Shown piece after piece: positions 18,668-26,371 of a DNA stretch of 64,000 nt; the stretch's first letter is position 1; each line of letters starts with the position of its first letter. The translations under genes were made by a program, and so were the position numbers. The stretch is taken from NCBI GenBank assembly GCA_051881075.1, contig JBJEPE010000033.1, positions 1-64,000 on the forward strand, given 5' to 3'. The DNA comes from RUG14223 sp051881075. GTDB taxonomy: Bacteria > Bacillota > Clostridia > Oscillospirales > Acutalibacteraceae. The notes beneath the pieces were generated by a model, which worked only from the letters and a program-made list of their open reading frames with translations, ran no database searches and was not told the origin of the DNA.

Positions 18668-19495
18668 ATGTTTACATCGTATCATTTTATTTGGATTGCC
18701 ATATGTACTGTTATTATAGTAACATCACTTTATATACTGATAAAGAACAAAATTCCGCTTGAAAAGGCATTATCCGTTGCCTGTGTTGTATGTGTACTCT
18801 CAGAGTTTACAAAGGTGTTCAGCACGGTTAAGATGGTTCCGTCAAGTGACGGTACTATAATGTATCCGTATCTTGCCATGCAGCATTTGCCTTTGCATTT
18901 ATGCTCAATACAGATAGCGTTTATTTTTTATGCACGTTTTGCTAAAAACAGTAAAGCTAAAGAAACCCTTCTTGCCTTTATGTATCCTACCTGTGTGGCA
19001 GGTGCGCTTGCGGCACTCATTATTCCGTCAATATTTTCCGGCGGCGTCGACCTTGCCAAGGCATTTGGCAGACCGCTTTCATATCAGTATTTTCTTTATC
19101 ATGCAATGCTTGTCATTATCGGCCTATACATTGCAATATCCAAAGAAACTCCTATAACAAGCAAACATTATAAGACAACGCTTTTGATATTAGGCTGTGC
19201 GGCATTTGCTTCTATCTATTTTAACTCTATATTCTCATCACCTACATATAAAAACGATGTTTTGGTAAGCGTTGATTATTGCCCTAATTTATTTTTTACA
19301 TACGATACTCCTATAAACATAAAGCTTACCGAGCTTTGGCACTGGTATGTATATTTGCTGGTACTGGTTGTTGCGGCTGTCGTATTGATAGGAATATTCT
19401 ATTTGCCGTATTTTATTAAAGAATCAAAAGAACGTAAATTGCAGAATAGCAAAGCTACAGCAAAAGAAAAAGAGCCTGTAGCTGCAAGTAAATAA
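18668..19495 (+). CDS. YwaF/TIGR02206-like integral membrane protein
   Basis: A 275-residue polytopic protein with about seven hydrophobic segments and a Lys/Ala/Glu-rich cytoplasmic tail (residues about 255-275). The motif QHLPLHLCSIQI after the second membrane segment, with paired histidines and a cysteine, and the LTELWHWYVY segment before the last helix are hallmarks of the YwaF group; its function is unknown. The ATG at 18668 follows AGGGTGGG and is preferred to the GTG at 18656. It is 26 bases ahead of an HPr-kinase-like gene and probably cotranscribed with it and with the pqqD-like gene. Confidence 0.75.
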   Translation: MFTSYHFIWIAICTVIIVTSLYILIKNKIPLEKALSVACVVCVLSEFTKVFSTVKMVPSSDGTIMYPYLAMQHLPLHLCSIQIAFIFYARFAKNSKAKETLLAFMYPTCVAGALAALIIPSIFSGGVDLAKAFGRPLSYQYFLYHAMLVIIGLYIAISKETPITSKHYKTTLLILGCAAFASIYFNSIFSSPTYKNDVLVSVDYCPNLFFTYDTPINIKLTELWHWYVYLLVLVVAAVVLIGIFYLPYFIKESKERKLQNSKATAKEKEPVAASK

Positions 19496-19521
19496 AGTAG
19501 TAATACAGAGGGTGCATTATT

Positions 19522-20229
19522 ATGCCTATATACAGGGCCGCCGATATAGTTTTTAAAACAACTGCAAAAAGTGATGAATACGCTTCAAGGCTAAAAAAGT
19601 ATCAAGTATCAGACGATGTACAACCTGATATCAAAATAAATATACCAGATGAGGCGATAGAGAATTGCTGTGTAAAAGGAAAGTGTTCTTCATTTGTGAG
19701 CGAATATATGCTTTCGGGACAGGTTTTTTATCAATCTCTGCTCAGATATAACGGATTTATGATACATTCATCTGCTATACTGTATAAGGGTAATTCATAC
19801 ATTTTTTCTGCCGATAGCGGTACGGGTAAATCTACACATACAAGTATATGGCAACGTGTTTTCGGGCAAGATAATGTACAGATACTTAACGATGATAAGC
19901 CTGCCATACGCATTTTTGACGATGACATCTTTGCCTACGGTACTCCGTGGAGCGGTAAAGATGATATCAGTCTTAATGCAAAGGCTCCGCTTAAAGGCAT
20001 TGTTTTCTTAGAGAGGGACGATACTAACCATATTGAAAGAATAACCCCTGCGCAGGCTTTTCCTAAGTTTTTTGCACAGACGGTAAGAAAAATGAGCATG
20101 GAATATATAGATAGGCTTTTACCGCTTGCGGATGAATTGCTCAGGCGTGTTCCCGTATATTTAATGGGATGCAATATGGAGGATGAGGCGGCAATAGTTG
20201 CAGAAAAAATGCTCACGTCCCAAGAATAA
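19522..20229 (+). CDS. HPr-kinase/PEPCK-like P-loop kinase
   Basis: A 235-residue protein of the HprK-like family often found beside PqqD-type proteins. The P-loop ADSGTGKST lies at residues 97-105, an acidic NDDK motif at 123-126, and TPWSGK (141-146) in the position of the HprK/PEPCK basic loop. The preceding stretch NGFMIHSSAILYKG is also typical. No ACT, HTH or regulatory CBS domain is present. True HPr kinase is longer and recognises HPr-Ser46; that is not likely here. In RiPP clusters such kinases phosphorylate precursor peptides, but no precursor or maturase gene is visible nearby, so the substrate is unknown. ATG follows GAGGGTG. Confidence 0.72.
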   Translation: MPIYRAADIVFKTTAKSDEYASRLKKYQVSDDVQPDIKINIPDEAIENCCVKGKCSSFVSEYMLSGQVFYQSLLRYNGFMIHSSAILYKGNSYIFSADSGTGKSTHTSIWQRVFGQDNVQILNDDKPAIRIFDDDIFAYGTPWSGKDDISLNAKAPLKGIVFLERDDTNHIERITPAQAFPKFFAQTVRKMSMEYIDRLLPLADELLRRVPVYLMGCNMEDEAAIVAEKMLTSQE

Positions 20230-20265
20230 AGATACATCATATTAAACGAAAGGATTGTATATAAT

Positions 20266-20529
20266 ATGAAAATAAAAGAAGGTTTTATTTTAAGAGAGGT
20301 AGCCGGCAGTAACATTGTAGTTCCTGTAGGCGACAGATGCGCAAGCTTTAACGGTATGATAACCCTTAACGATACGGGCGCATTTTTGTGGTCACAGTTA
20401 AGCACCGACAAAACCGAAGATGAGCTTCTCGGTGCAATGCTCAGTGAGTACGACGTGCCTGAAAATATCGCACGCAACGATATTTCTGCCTTTGTTGCAA
20501 ACCTTAAAGAAAACGAGCTTATAGACTGA
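20266..20529 (+). CDS. PqqD-family peptide-binding (RRE) protein
   Basis: An 87-residue single PqqD domain, the fold that binds leader peptides of ribosomally made, modified peptides (RiPP recognition element). It shows the characteristic order: N-terminal strands KEGFILREVAGSNIVVPVG, the FNGMITLNDTGAFLW segment at the start of the first helix, and helices spaced to LKENELID. ATG follows GAAAGGA. It lies 36 bases after the HPr-kinase-like gene and is followed by a terminator, so the operon has no room for a radical-SAM or cyclase gene. Its partner peptide is unknown. Confidence 0.85.
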   Translation: MKIKEGFILREVAGSNIVVPVGDRCASFNGMITLNDTGAFLWSQLSTDKTEDELLGAMLSEYDVPENIARNDISAFVANLKENELID

Positions 20530-20563
20530 GTTGCTATAATTTTCATATCGTATGTTATAAAAG

Positions 20564-20603
20564 ACCGCCGTATTGGTAAGACTACACATTACGGCGGTTC
20601 TTT
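20564..20603 (+). terminator. Intrinsic terminator after pqqD-like gene
   Basis: ACCGCCGTA (20564-20572) pairs with TACGGCGGT (20590-20598), followed by TCTTT. Confidence 0.75.
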
Positions 20604-20665
20604 AAATTTATTTATCTGTCACCAAAGTCACATTTTATAAGTAACATGATATAGGGTGATAAGAT

Positions 20666-21313
20666 ATGATTTTAAGGCGGCGTATTCATCGTAGAAAAAA
20701 CGTATTTGGCAGAATAGTTATCACGACAGCCATACTTTTTATTGCATTTTGGATAACTATGGAGGTACAGATAAGACCCATTGCACGTGCTATAGTGAAG
20801 AATAAAGCTCAGATATTATCGTCAGATATAATAGATGAGGTAATAACAGAGGTAATATGTGAGTCCGGTATAAGCTACGATGATATAGTAATTACTACAT
20901 ATAACGATAAAAACGAGATACAGGCCATAACTACCGACATAGTAAAAGTGAATGAATTTAAGGCAAAAATAACCGCTAAAATTCACGAAAAGCTTTCTGA
21001 AGTTAAAAATCAGGATGTTTCCGTCCCGGTAGGCAACCTTCTGGGAATACAGCTTTTAGAGGGAAGGGGATTTGACGTAAACTTTTCTATTTCTCTTACA
21101 GGCAGTGCGTCAGCGAATTTGAGCAGTTCATTTACAAGCGCAGGGATAAATCAAACCCGACATAGCATAGTTATAGATATTGACGCGGATATCTGTGTAT
21201 TAAATTCTTCATGGACTGAGGATATAAGCGTTAAGACCGTGGCGGTAATAGCCGAAACTATCATAGTAGGCTCAGTGCCTGATCTATACTCAGACCGAAA
21301 AACGGAAAATTAA
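20666..21313 (+). CDS. yunB: Sporulation protein YunB
   Basis: A 215-residue membrane-anchored protein of the YunB family, which in Bacillus is made in the mother cell under SigE and contributes to spore formation. It has a basic N-terminus (RRRIHRRK), one transmembrane segment (about residues 18-35) and an exported domain with the family's QIRPIARAIVKNKAQ, NEIQAITTD and VPVGNLLGIQLLEGRGFDVN stretches. The ATG follows AGGGTGAT. It stands alone between two terminators. The SigE dependence is family knowledge; I did not identify a clear SigE promoter in the 60-base spacer. Confidence 0.85.
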   Translation: MILRRRIHRRKNVFGRIVITTAILFIAFWITMEVQIRPIARAIVKNKAQILSSDIIDEVITEVICESGISYDDIVITTYNDKNEIQAITTDIVKVNEFKAKITAKIHEKLSEVKNQDVSVPVGNLLGIQLLEGRGFDVNFSISLTGSASANLSSSFTSAGINQTRHSIVIDIDADICVLNSSWTEDISVKTVAVIAETIIVGSVPDLYSDRKTEN

Positions 21314-21326
21314 ATTTTAATAAATA

Positions 21327-21352
21327 AAAAAATCGGCAAAACGCCGATTTTT
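21327..21352 (+). terminator. Intrinsic terminator after yunB
   Basis: AAATCGGC (21330-21337) pairs with GCCGATTT (21343-21350) around AAAAC, followed by further Ts; the A-run on the left makes it bidirectional for the convergent small gene. Confidence 0.85.
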
Positions 21353-21365
21353 AACTAATAGATTA

Positions 21366-21575
21366 TTACAGCTTAAAGTCATCGGAGCTGTATTTGCCGA
21401 GTGCCGCAGTATTAAAGGGAACACGCATAAGCGGGTCGTAATTAAATTTGCGGCATTTGCCGTTTTTTATTTTCTTTTTCAGCCTGCATTCTATGTCTTT
21501 GCCTGTTTTGATGCTGTTGCGGCAATAGCTGCATGATTGCTCTATATCACTATTAAAAAGTTTATTTCTACTCAT
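21366..21575 (-). CDS. Small four-cysteine protein
   Basis: A 69-residue basic protein of unknown function. It has four cysteines (CSYC, then ECRLKK and GKCRKF) spaced like a small zinc ribbon or knuckle, followed by YDPLMRVPF. The frame is open 17 codons further, but ATG 21575 has GGAG nine bases upstream and is taken as the start. It converges on yunB and is divergent from pgeF. I recall similar short Cys-containing proteins in Ruminococcaceae, but no named family can be assigned. Expression is not supported by anything beyond the ribosome site and the intact frame. Confidence 0.6.
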   Translation of the reverse strand: MSRNKLFNSDIEQSCSYCRNSIKTGKDIECRLKKKIKNGKCRKFNYDPLMRVPFNTAALGKYSSDDFKL

Positions 21576-21753
21576 ATACAAAACTCCGATTCTGACAAAA
21601 TAAGCCGAGAGTGAATTTTCAGACATTTAGTCGAAGTGCCATATCTCGATTATAAGGCTATTTTATCACAAATTGGCGAATAAGTAAAGTAGAAAGATTT
21701 ATTTTATTCATATTAATGTCGAACATATAAAAACAATTAAAGGAGTACTTAAA

Positions 21754-22584
21754 ATGGAATTTAACAGTAAAAAAATGAAACTGAACGAAAAAGACGGGGT
21801 ATATTACCTGACGCATAATAATTTATCGCAGATAGATTTTATAAATCACGCATTTTCAACTAAGCTGGGCGGTGTCAGTAAGGGAGAATACGCCACTATG
21901 AACCTTGCGTTTGGCCGTGGCGATGATAAAGAAAATGTAACTCAGAATTATAGATTGTTTTCTCAGGCTGCGGGTTTTGATTTCGATACGCTTGTTTCGT
22001 CTAAGCAAGATCACCACACCGTTATAAGGCGTGTAACAAAAAAGGATTGCGGTATAGGAATATGGCGTGAGCATGATATGCCAAGCGTAGACGGTCTTAT
22101 CACTAATGAAAAGGGAGTTACTCTGGTAACACACTATGCGGATTGCACACCTATATTCTTTGTAGATACGGCTAAAAGAGCTATAGGTGCGGCACATGGA
22201 GGTTGGCGCGGTACCGTATCAGGTATAGCTGAAATAACCGTAAAACGCATGACTGAGGAATTTGGCACAGTACCCGGCGACCTTGTTTGTGCTATCGGCC
22301 CGGCCATATCACGCTGTTGTTATGAGGTAGATGAGCCTGTTTTCAATCAGTTTAATGCGCTTACTTTTCTTGATAGAGATAAATTTATATCAGAAAAGGG
22401 AAACGGCAAATATATCATAGACCTACTTGAGGTAAACAGGCAATTTTTAATTAAAGCCGGTGTAAAGCCGGAAAATATCTCTGTAGGCGATGTATGCACC
22501 AAGTGCAACAGTGATTTGCTTTTTTCTCACAGAGCCACAGCGGGCAAACGTGGCGGCATGGTTGCCATGCTTGCGCTTAAATAA
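21754..22584 (+). CDS. pgeF: Peptidoglycan editing factor / YfiH-family laccase-domain protein
   Basis: A 276-residue member of the YfiH (DUF152) family, whose E. coli member PgeF removes misincorporated residues from peptidoglycan precursors; relatives act as purine nucleosidases. Zinc-site ligands are visible in order: the HH in SKQDHHT (about residue 87), the Cys in HYADCTPIFFVD and the His in GAAHGGWRGTV. The C-terminal CTKCNSDLLFSHRA and GKRGG are also conserved. ATG follows AAAGGAG. It converges with and overlaps by eight bases the small conserved gene downstream. Confidence 0.9.
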   Translation: MEFNSKKMKLNEKDGVYYLTHNNLSQIDFINHAFSTKLGGVSKGEYATMNLAFGRGDDKENVTQNYRLFSQAAGFDFDTLVSSKQDHHTVIRRVTKKDCGIGIWREHDMPSVDGLITNEKGVTLVTHYADCTPIFFVDTAKRAIGAAHGGWRGTVSGIAEITVKRMTEEFGTVPGDLVCAIGPAISRCCYEVDEPVFNQFNALTFLDRDKFISEKGNGKYIIDLLEVNRQFLIKAGVKPENISVGDVCTKCNSDLLFSHRATAGKRGGMVAMLALK

Positions 22585-22834
22585 TGTTATCTAAGTCTGA
22601 CTGTTGTTCGATGAACCAACGGTTTTCTTCCAAGAACAAATAAAGCTCTTTGCCAAGTACTCTACAGGTGTAACGTATTCCTGCTCCGCCTGCCTTGAGT
22701 GATGCGGCATGGCGAACATCAAGTACCCTGTCTACTGCCGCTTTTATATCATCATCAAGGCGAATTTTAAGTGGTGTAATGTTACCGTCCGTATCAAACT
22801 TGGCTATGACTTCAACATACTTTTTAATATACAT
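22577..22834 (-). CDS. Conserved hypothetical protein (85 residues)
   Basis: A short protein beginning YIKKYVEVIAKFDTDGNITPLKIRLDDD, a beta-hairpin-like start, followed by VLDVRHAASLKAGGAGIRYTCRVLGKELYLFLEENRWFIE. It resembles small uncharacterised proteins common in Clostridia, but I cannot name a function. The start ATG has AGGAGG eight bases upstream. It is 31 bases downstream of the Y-family polymerase on the same strand, so it may belong to the SOS transcript, and its end overlaps pgeF convergently by eight bases. Confidence 0.72.
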   Translation of the reverse strand: MYIKKYVEVIAKFDTDGNITPLKIRLDDDIKAAVDRVLDVRHAASLKAGGAGIRYTCRVLGKELYLFLEENRWFIEQQSDLDNII

Positions 22835-22865
22835 AAATTCAGCCTCCTAAACTTTTGTGTGAAAA

Positions 22866-24107
22866 TTAAAAATAACCGATGGGATGAATTACATGATCTA
22901 CCTTTGGGTCAAATCCCGAAAGCTCGGTATCAAGTAGGGCAGAGGCAGGAAAAACCCCGTTACTGCCAAACCTGTTTTTTATACCGTCAAGTGCCCTGTC
23001 TAAGTCCTCTAATCGCATACGCTTTTTAAAGTTGTCAAATATACACAGTTGGCTGTTGTCCAGTCCGTCATTAAGCATAGAGAGCGATATGCCTATACTT
23101 CTTATCGGTATGTTAAAGTTGTAATTTTTATCAAATAGCTCCATTGCCGTATTGAATATCTCAGATGTAATATTGGTACTGCGTTCAAGTGCCTGCTGTC
23201 TGGTAAATGAACACAATTTATTATCACGCACGCTTATGCTAACGCATCTACAGTACATACCTATCTCTCTTAAACGTCTTGCAACGCTGTCTGCAAGCAC
23301 CTGAAAAACTATCTTTACATCTTCACGGTTTTTCAAATCTCTTGGGCAGGTGGTAGAGTTACCTATAGATTTCACGCTGTCGTCAGACCCATAAACACTT
23401 ACGGGCGAGGTATCCTGACCGTTTGCAAAGCAATACAGCATTTCTCCCCACTTACCTAAGTTATTGCTTAATATATTTATCGGTGTACGGGCGATATCTC
23501 CTATAGTATATATCCCCATTGCAAGCAATTTTTTTTTGGTAGAACGCCCTACGTATAACAGATTATCACAGGGCAGATTCCATACCAAATCTTTATAATT
23601 ATCGGGTGAAAATTCAGTTATTGCGTCAGGCTTTCTGTAGTCACTGCCAAGCTTAGCGAATATTTTATTAAAGCTTACGCCTATGCTTACGGTAATACCA
23701 AGCTCCTCACGCACACGTTTGTTTATTTCGTTGGCTACGCTTACTCCTCCGCTTGATGTTTTAGCAAAATCCGTCACATCAAGCCAGGCCTCATCCAGTC
23801 CGAACGGTTCTACTCTGTCGGTGTATTCAAGATATATGCTGCGTGCTAATTTTGAAAATCTTTTATACTGATCAAAGTGCGGTTCTACGGTTACAAGATC
23901 GGGGCATTTCTGTTTAGCCTGCCATATGGTTTCGCCTGTTTTTACACCGTACTTTTTAGCATTTTCATTTTTAGCCAATATTATTCCGTGTCTGTCGTCT
24001 GCATTACCGCTTACCGCTACAGGTTTACTGCGTATCTGCGGATTATGCAGACATTCTACAGAAGCATAAAAAGAGTTGCAGTCACTATGCAATATCACTC
24101 TGGACAT
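22866..24107 (-). CDS. dinB: Y-family translesion DNA polymerase IV
   Basis: Error-prone DNA polymerase used to copy damaged templates. The 413-residue protein has the first metal-binding motif HSDCNSFYASVE (Asp9), the second GLDEAWLDVT with Asp105-Glu106 (canonical SxDEAYLD, so Ser to Gly and Tyr to Trp here), and the helix-hairpin-helix region LLAMGIYTIGDIA near residues 200-215. The steric-gate position is Phe13-Tyr14. The sequence is closer to the clostridial DinB/UmuC-like branch than to E. coli DinB. The promoter carries two LexA-like boxes, which supports damage induction. ATG follows GGAGGA. Confidence 0.93.
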   Translation of the reverse strand: MSRVILHSDCNSFYASVECLHNPQIRSKPVAVSGNADDRHGIILAKNENAKKYGVKTGETIWQAKQKCPDLVTVEPHFDQYKRFSKLARSIYLEYTDRVEPFGLDEAWLDVTDFAKTSSGGVSVANEINKRVREELGITVSIGVSFNKIFAKLGSDYRKPDAITEFSPDNYKDLVWNLPCDNLLYVGRSTKKKLLAMGIYTIGDIARTPINILSNNLGKWGEMLYCFANGQDTSPVSVYGSDDSVKSIGNSTTCPRDLKNREDVKIVFQVLADSVARRLREIGMYCRCVSISVRDNKLCSFTRQQALERSTNITSEIFNTAMELFDKNYNFNIPIRSIGISLSMLNDGLDNSQLCIFDNFKKRMRLEDLDRALDGIKNRFGSNGVFPASALLDTELSGFDPKVDHVIHPIGYF

Positions 24108-24120
24108 TTCAATTCCTCCA

Positions 24121-24168
24121 CGAACATTTGTTTGACTATATTATAAAACAAACGTTCGATAATTTCAA
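24121..24168 (-). promoter_or_regulatory. SOS-type promoter of dinB with two LexA boxes
   Basis: On the minus strand TTGAAA (24168-24163), 17-base spacer and TATAAT (24145-24140). Two Firmicute LexA/DinR-like boxes (consensus CGAAC-N4-GTTCG) flank the -10: CGAACGTTTGTTT reading minus in the spacer (24158-24146) and CGAACATTTGTTTG reading plus (24121-24134) over the expected transcription start. Each has one perfect CGAAC half-site and one GTTTG-like half-site. Confidence 0.75.
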
Positions 24169-24397
24169 TAGTTTTTCTGAAATTACCATATTTTTAGCTT
24201 AAATTAATTCTATAAATATTATTTGATACATTTATAATTATAAAATACTCGGGATACAAGCGGATGATTTAAAAAAATGATACCATAAATAATCTTATCA
24301 AAATGCAATAAAGCACTTTAAAAAAGCATAAATATGTGATACAATAATGAAGATATCCGTTAAAGGATACATTTAAACAAATATAAGGAGGATAAAT

Positions 24398-25252
24398 ATG
24401 ATAACAAATCATTTAGCAAGCATAGCTGACGATATATCTATCAGTTATGTGGAGCGTTGGATACAAGCGGTAATTGATTGGACAATAGCTTTTTTGCCTA
24501 AGCTTGTTTCGGGATTACTGGTTTTCGTGATAGGCTGGTGGTTATCTTCTGTAGCTGCCAAGTTTATCTTGAAGGCGATGAAGCGCACTCATGCAGACGA
24601 AACCGTTATGATGTTTCTTAACTCAATAATTAAGAATGTCTTTCGTGTAATAATCATCATTTCTGCTATGGGGCAGCTTGGTATAAACGTAACATCTATA
24701 ATTACCGCATTAGGTGCAGCGACAGTTGCGGTTGGTCTTGCCTTACAGTCTACAATGTCTAACGTAGCCAGCGGAACATTGATAATACTGAATAAGCCAT
24801 TTAAGGTAGGCGACTTTTTAAGCTTCGGCGGATTGCAGGGAACTGTTACTAAAATAGAAATGATGAATACATATCTAAAATCAGCCGATAACAAAGAGAT
24901 AATCATACCTAACTCAAAGCTTACGGCAGACAGTATTGTAAACTATTCGTCACTCGGTATGCGCAGACTTGACCTTAAATTCTCTATAGGATATAATGAC
25001 GATATAGAAAAGGCTAAGTCGGTACTGCTTAAGGTAATAGCAAGAAATTCTCTTGCACTTAAGGACCCTGAGCCTACAATAGGTGTAAGCAGTCATGCCG
25101 AAAGCAGTGTGGTTATAGATGTCCTTGTATGGTGCAAGTGTGAAAATTACTTTCCGCTCTTCTACTCAATGCAGGAGGAAGTTAAGAAGGAATTTGACAA
25201 GAACGGCATAACCATTCCTTACAATCAGCTTTGTGTACATATCGAAAAGTAA
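24398..25252 (+). CDS. mscS: Small-conductance mechanosensitive channel (MscS family)
   Basis: Tension-gated channel that releases solutes on hypo-osmotic shock. The 284-residue protein has three N-terminal membrane helices; the third is the Ala/Gly-rich pore helix LGAATVAVGLALQSTMSNVASG (about residues 105-126). It is followed by the beta domain (VGDFLSFGGLQGTV, IIIPNSKL) and the alpha/beta vestibule with IPYNQLCVHIEK at the end. The length matches short MscS. ATG follows AAGGAGG. It stands alone with a weak TACAAT (24340) upstream and a shared terminator downstream. Confidence 0.93.
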   Translation: MITNHLASIADDISISYVERWIQAVIDWTIAFLPKLVSGLLVFVIGWWLSSVAAKFILKAMKRTHADETVMMFLNSIIKNVFRVIIIISAMGQLGINVTSIITALGAATVAVGLALQSTMSNVASGTLIILNKPFKVGDFLSFGGLQGTVTKIEMMNTYLKSADNKEIIIPNSKLTADSIVNYSSLGMRRLDLKFSIGYNDDIEKAKSVLLKVIARNSLALKDPEPTIGVSSHAESSVVIDVLVWCKCENYFPLFYSMQEEVKKEFDKNGITIPYNQLCVHIEK

Positions 25253-25269
25253 TCTTAATTTTATAAGTA

Positions 25270-25325
25270 AAAAACACCGCAGATGAGTTTACCTGAATTG
25301 TAAACCATTCTGTGGTGTTTTATTT
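25270..25325. terminator. Bidirectional terminator between mscS and dnaC
   Basis: AAAAACACC (from 25270) pairs with GGTGTTTT (ending near 25321) with an inner GTTTAC/GTAAAC stem. A-run on one side and T-run on the other serve both convergent genes. Confidence 0.8.
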
Positions 25326-25342
25326 TACACTGATTTTATTTA

Positions 25343-26353
25343 TCATTGATTACGTTGATTTGATGCCATACGCTTGATTTGCCTTACATCCTTGCCTAAA
25401 AATTCTATACGCAGGTTATTGCCCATTATACGTGATACAAAACGTTCGGAGTAATTTTTTTCTATTTCCTTTATAGATAAGTTTGTGCTTATTATCGTAG
25501 GCCTACCTGCCATTAAACGTGTGTTTATCAGGTTATATATTGTTGCGGATGAATATGATGTCGCAAACTCAGTACCAAGATCATCTAATATGAGAAGGTC
25601 ACAGTTAAAAAGGTGCTGTAATGCGGATTCTTCATCAATATCGTTTTTATTATATGAAAAATGCTCTTTCTCCAGTTTTGCCAGTATATTCGGAGCAGAC
25701 GCATAGATAACGCCAAAGCCCTTGTCTACTACCTCACGTGCTATAGCAAGAGAAAGATGTGTTTTACCCAGCCCGGTTGCACCCTGAAAGAGTAAATTAG
25801 GTGATTGCAGTGAAAACTCCGCCGCATATTTCTTGCAGAAATTGAGTATATCCTCCATACGTTTTCTAGGTGCAGGTGCGCCCTCACGCATAGGTACATT
25901 GGAGTAATATTCAAGAGAAAAGCTGTGGAATGAGCATAGTGAAAGGGGAGAGAGCCGGTTAAGCTCTTCATATGCCTTTTCACGCAGAAGCTGTTTCATA
26001 CAGTCGCACATTTTGCCGTCTATATAGCCTCTGTCCTTACACTTTGGGCAATAATACTTTTCGTCCAGATAGTCAGGTGCAAATCCACCGCTTATAAGTA
26101 AGGATTTAAGTTCGGTCTGTAAGGCTAAGTTCTTATCTCTCAGCTTAGATAATTCCTCCTTAACATTCTTGCCGCCGAGTACGGCTCTGCCTGCACGTAT
26201 GGCAGACTTTGAAAGCTCAGTTTCTATCTCATAAGCGCGGGGAAATGCCGAGTAAACCTCACTGCGCCTTTTTTCAAGGGAATTTTCAGAATCAAATTTT
26301 CTTTGTTCAAGGGTGCGCTGTGCAGAGTTATATATTTCTTTGCTGTAACCCAT
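25343..26353 (-). CDS. dnaC: DnaC/DnaI-type helicase loader ATPase
   Basis: AAA+ protein that loads the replicative helicase. The 336-residue protein has an N-terminal helical region, a zinc-binding cluster CPKCKDRGYIDGKMCDCMK (about residues 102-120), Walker A QGATGLGKTH (about 189-198), Walker B LLILDDLGTEF and a sensor segment IISTNLS. DnaI-like order (zinc domain, then AAA+) is conserved. ATG follows GGAGG by eight bases. It lies 18 bases downstream of a DnaD-domain gene, so a helicase-loading operon is evident; both replication-initiation roles are family knowledge. Confidence 0.9.
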   Translation of the reverse strand: MGYSKEIYNSAQRTLEQRKFDSENSLEKRRSEVYSAFPRAYEIETELSKSAIRAGRAVLGGKNVKEELSKLRDKNLALQTELKSLLISGGFAPDYLDEKYYCPKCKDRGYIDGKMCDCMKQLLREKAYEELNRLSPLSLCSFHSFSLEYYSNVPMREGAPAPRKRMEDILNFCKKYAAEFSLQSPNLLFQGATGLGKTHLSLAIAREVVDKGFGVIYASAPNILAKLEKEHFSYNKNDIDEESALQHLFNCDLLILDDLGTEFATSYSSATIYNLINTRLMAGRPTIISTNLSIKEIEKNYSERFVSRIMGNNLRIEFLGKDVRQIKRMASNQRNQ

Positions 26354-26371
26354 AAAAAAGACCTCCGTCTG

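Noticed and set aside
19935..20546. 203-codon open frame antisense to the HPr-kinase-like and PqqD-like genes
   Set aside because: It lies opposite two strong coding genes, has no ribosome site and its translation is Ser/Leu/Ile-rich as expected of a shadow frame.
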